A stretch of DNA of 10,079 bases, taken from assembly GCA_015680635.1 (NCBI GenBank), contig JAABOA010000653.1, positions 2,072 through 12,150 on the forward strand, written 5' to 3'. Positions 7,430 through 10,079 of the stretch are shown here, piece after piece (within the stretch, counting starts at the first letter, position 1; every line of letters starts with the position of its first letter). The DNA comes from Lunasporangiospora selenospora (Eukaryota > Mortierellomycota > Mortierellomycetes > Mortierellales > Mortierellaceae). The position numbers and the translations under genes are program-made. The notes under the pieces are model-generated. The model had not been told where the DNA came from. It saw only the letters and a program-made list of their open reading frames with translations, and ran no database searches.

Positions 7430-10079
7430 ATGTGTTCCCTTTACAGCATCAACAACACCAAATTTGGGGGTCAATCCCCCTTTCACGTCGTCCTGTGGTC
7501 CAAAGGATCCGACAGCTCGCTTCGTTCATCACAGAGCTGTTCTTCCTCGGCCTCCATCCCAGTCGGGGCCATCACCGCCTCCTGCTCACCATCTCGACGT
7601 AAAAAGATCAAATCCGCCTCGGCCACCAAACCCCTGTCCGACACGACCCTCTCAGCACATCAGAATCAGTCCAAAGCTCAGGATCCATCATCATCATCAA
7701 GGCTGCTCAACCTTCCGAGACCCCACCAGCCTTGCCCCTGGCGGAGACAGGGCTATAGCCCTAGTCACCCACGTCAGAACCGTCGGTCCGCTTCGCATTG
7801 GCAACAGTTTCATCAGCATGATCCACATCTTTTATACACGGTCGATGCCCCAATAGAGCATCCATCGGTTCCGGCTTGTTTTCAACTTGAGCAGGAGGAT
7901 CCCTCCAGGGGGTCTCGGCCGTCGCCTCGGAGCTCTGGAGCGACAACAGCAACACCAACGACGACGGCAAGATCCCAGGAGGAAGAGGAAGGAAAGAATG
8001 TCGGGACGATCGAGGATCGCAATCGCCCCTCGATCCATCGCTCCTTCTCCTCAGCGTCTTCTCCTCCGTATTCTTCGTATTCCTCTGTCTGCAGGGAGTC
8101 TGCGTGGAAGCAAATGATGCCTGCGCCGATTCTGGATCAGGCCAGCATCAGTTCTCGATCTTTCCTTGATTCACCTGCTTCTGCCGTCGCTGTCGGCACT
8201 GCTGCCTCTGCTGCTGTCTCTGCAGCTTCAGCTGTTTCCGCGTCCCTCTCTACTCCATGTCCCAATGTGTCTCCGAATGACCACCTTTTTCATCATTCTC
8301 ATTCTCATTCTCACTCTCACTCTCATTCGCACCCTCATCCTCATGACCTCCATCACCACCACCACCACCACAATCATCATCGCTACCAAGACGACAACAA
8401 GGACAATCCTTCATCCGTACCGTCATGTACCTCGATTCCTCTAGACGCTCCCTCTCCTCCGCATTCTTCTTGTATTTCTCCCACTACTCCTTCCTCCACC
8501 TGTTCTGTCTTCTCGACCATCCAAAAGTCGTCTGTTGAATCCGAGCGCTCCGACGCGGCTCTTCCGGACAGCATTGGCCAGACGGTTTCTTCTAAGGCTT
8601 TGCTTCGCGATCACCCGCATCCTTCCCTGTCCACTACAACATCAACGTCCGTGCCCTGCGACAGTGTTCCACACCAACAACACCAACAGCAGCGACTCCA
8701 ACACTCGAGTCAACAGCACGGGTATGGTTTCTACTGGGTGCAGTGCGCGACATGTCGTCATGTTGTCAATGTTGTGTCTATTTGCCCTTTGTAAATCTCT
8801 TTATCTATCTCTCCCCACCCCCCACACGCGCTAGGCGAGTTCTCTAATCGTGCCTTTCTCTCCCTATTTTTTTTAGATCGTGCATTTCTGGCGCAGCTGC
8901 TGTGGTTGAAGAGCCATCCTCCGCCCTGCACATGTTCGCTTCCGAGCGGATACAGCGGCCTTTGCCCTTGACCAGCAAGGCGTTCAAGCGCAAGCCACTG
9001 GATGTCTCGGACAACCACACAAGTAATAACAATAATATTAATGATCGTAATAATAATAATAATAGTGATGGTATCCAGCATCACGTCGTCGAGACTGACC
9101 ATCCTAATGGAGAAGGTCCTGCCGTCCCGACCAATCGACGATCCAGACGGACAAGAGCTCTTGAGCGTCTGCAAGCTGAGAACTCGACATTACGGGCATC
9201 GCTCGCGCAAGCACAATCGGATGTGGCGACGGAGCGACAACGACGAGACATTCTGGATCAGCTGTATCTCGGGATTCGAAAAGAGTTGGGCCAGAAACTG
9301 GAGGCCGAGGAGATTAGGGCGTTTAATCTGAATATGCAGGTGGAGCAGCAACAACACGAGCTTCGACAGTTGAAGCGCAAACTCAAGGATGCTCATCGAC
9401 GTCTTCAAATGAACACGTCCTTGTCCAGCATGGGTTATTCGTCGCTCTATCGGACTGGACACGGCAATGGCAGCAGCAGCAGCAGCAGCATGGGATCTTT
9501 TTCTCTGTCGAATGGGTTCTCCAACATTGGCGGGTTGATGCTTCACAATGTATCGAGTTCGAATGTGATGATTGGTGGACAGGATGACTCGGACGAGTTT
9601 CTCATTAACCACGCCTATTCCCCCTCGGCTCGATCTGCCTTTGACATTAATCAGAACCATCAGCACCACTCTTTTGCAAACAAGGCCCCAGGTGGATTGA
9701 ATACAGTCTTGGAGGCCAGTGATGATGATGGCAATGAGGAGGACGATGAGGACGATGTGGACAGCGATGAAGATATGGAGGATGCCGAAATGTACAGCGA
9801 CGAGGAAGAGGACGAGGAGGACGAAGACCATGGAATGTCGGACAGTGATGACATTACTGACACTACTGTAACCTCTCGTCCAGTGAGCAGTGCTCCAACC
9901 ATCGGACGATCCGTGTCTATGCAGCTCTCGGCCGTGATGGAAGAGGAGGAAGAAGAGGAGGAAGAAAAAGAAGAATGTGTAAAGGAGGACAAGGAGGAGG
10001 AAGCGACATCCTCCGGAAACGACTCGGAAGCTCCTTGCACCATGATGGAGATCCTAATCCAACGCGACCGACTCCAATC
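7430..10079 (+). CDS. Large low-complexity coiled-coil and acidic protein, two exons, 3' partial, function unknown
   Basis: Exon 1 is 7430-8721 (or to 8790) and exon 2 is 8877-10079, open to the right edge; at least 831 codons. I do not recognise a family. Residues 1-280 are Ser/Pro/Arg-rich with a basic patch (SRRKKIK). A His-rich segment follows (8289-8383: Ser-His alternation, then seven His). Gln/His runs come near the end of exon 1. Exon 2 begins SCISGAAAVVEE, passes an Asn-rich run and a basic RRSRRTR patch, then a charged coiled coil at about residues 525-608 (ALERLQAENSTLRASL through RRLQ). Poly-Ser and two strongly acidic blocks follow, near 711-755 and 785-812. A regulatory or scaffold protein is plausible, but that is inference. 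The ATG at 7430 is the first in the frame after a stop at 7172, with weak context. An acceptor-like sequence at 7436-7448 allows a different first exon. Confidence 0.7.
8289..8383 (+). repeat. CATTCT-type hexamer repeat encoding Ser-His alternation, then a CAC run
   Basis: CATTCT/CACTCT hexamers are repeated about six times in frame and pass into CAY triplets. They encode alternating His and Ser, then His-Pro, then seven consecutive His. The repeat lies within exon 1 of the coiled-coil gene. Confidence 0.92.
8722..8876 (+). other. Intron of the coiled-coil protein gene, with two possible donors
   Basis: The acceptor is a run of eight T then AG, ending at 8876. CTAAT at 8843-8847 is a plausible branch site. 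The frame stops at TAA (8792), so splicing is needed to reach the large downstream frame. Two donors fit the same phase: GTATGG at 8722 (G at +5, G before the junction; 155-nt intron) and GTAAAT at 8791 (86-nt intron). Both lead into exon 2 in the same frame. I prefer 8722 on donor strength and because 8722-8790 lacks the C-ending codon preference. Confidence 0.75.
9023..9066 (+). repeat. AAT/AAC trinucleotide repeat encoding an Asn-rich run
   Basis: Mostly AAT and AAC codons, with ATT, GAT, CGT and AGT interruptions, in the exon 2 frame of the coiled-coil gene. Confidence 0.9.
9471..9490 (+). repeat. CAG/AGC trinucleotide repeat encoding poly-Ser
   Basis: An uninterrupted run of about six AGC triplets, read in frame as six serines, follows the coiled coil. 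Confidence 0.92.
9718..10007 (+). repeat. Purine-rich GAT/GAG/GAA coding repeats giving two acidic blocks
   Basis: Two blocks of Asp and Glu codons, at about 9718-9832 and 9937-10007, are separated by a Ser/Thr-rich stretch. They give the protein long acidic segments, a type seen in histone- and chromatin-binding proteins and in disordered linkers. No specific function follows from this. Confidence 0.85.

Noticed and set aside
7105-7856. Plus-strand frames of 165 and 247 residues across the CT repeats
   Set aside because: They are mostly Ser/Leu/Phe translation of CT tracts, and the third frame continues open through 8790. The part after 7735 is kept as a separate codon-bias observation.
1-10079. 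Transposable elements, tRNA genes or virus-derived genes
   Set aside because: No transposase, reverse transcriptase, terminal repeats, tRNA-like folds or viral hallmark proteins were recognised by eye.

Overview
The window looks like nuclear DNA of a filamentous fungus. Three protein-coding genes carry short spliceosomal introns (GTAAGT/GTATGT-type donors, two clear CTAAC branch sites, AG acceptors), pyrimidine-rich leaders and abundant microsatellites. One gene is a fungal-type CSC1/OSCA-like channel and one encodes a fungal MATA-type HMG box. Very long Ser/His/Gln/Asp/Glu-rich proteins and C-ending codon preference fit an early-diverging filamentous fungus, perhaps Mortierella-like. That placement is inference; nothing here fixes the taxon.

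Layout. (1) Positions 1-3449, minus strand: a CSC1/RSN1-type membrane protein in four exons. Most of the 7TM region and the C-terminal tail lie in a last exon that runs off the left edge, so only splicing reveals the whole protein (948 codons visible). (2) Positions 3450-4732: a 1.28-kb divergent promoter region between this gene and the HMG gene. It contains a large GGAT/GGATGAAT tandem repeat and several GA or CT tracts. (3) Positions 4733-6799, plus strand: an apparently intronless 688-aa HMG-box protein, followed by ATTAAA. (4) Positions 6800-7429: intergenic, with ATCC and 12-bp CT-rich repeats leading into the third gene. (5) Positions 7430-10079, plus strand: a large unrecognised low-complexity, coiled-coil and acidic protein with one intron, running off the right edge.

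The genes do not form an evident pathway. The channel and the HMG factor are divergently transcribed and may share regulatory DNA; the third gene is tandem to the HMG gene. No tRNA, rRNA, transposon, CRISPR array or virus-derived gene was seen. I found no convincing new system. The best leads are the stop-free, length-multiple-of-three intron in the channel gene, two same-phase donor sites in the third gene, the repeat-filled divergent promoter, and an overlapping upstream ORF in the HMG leader.
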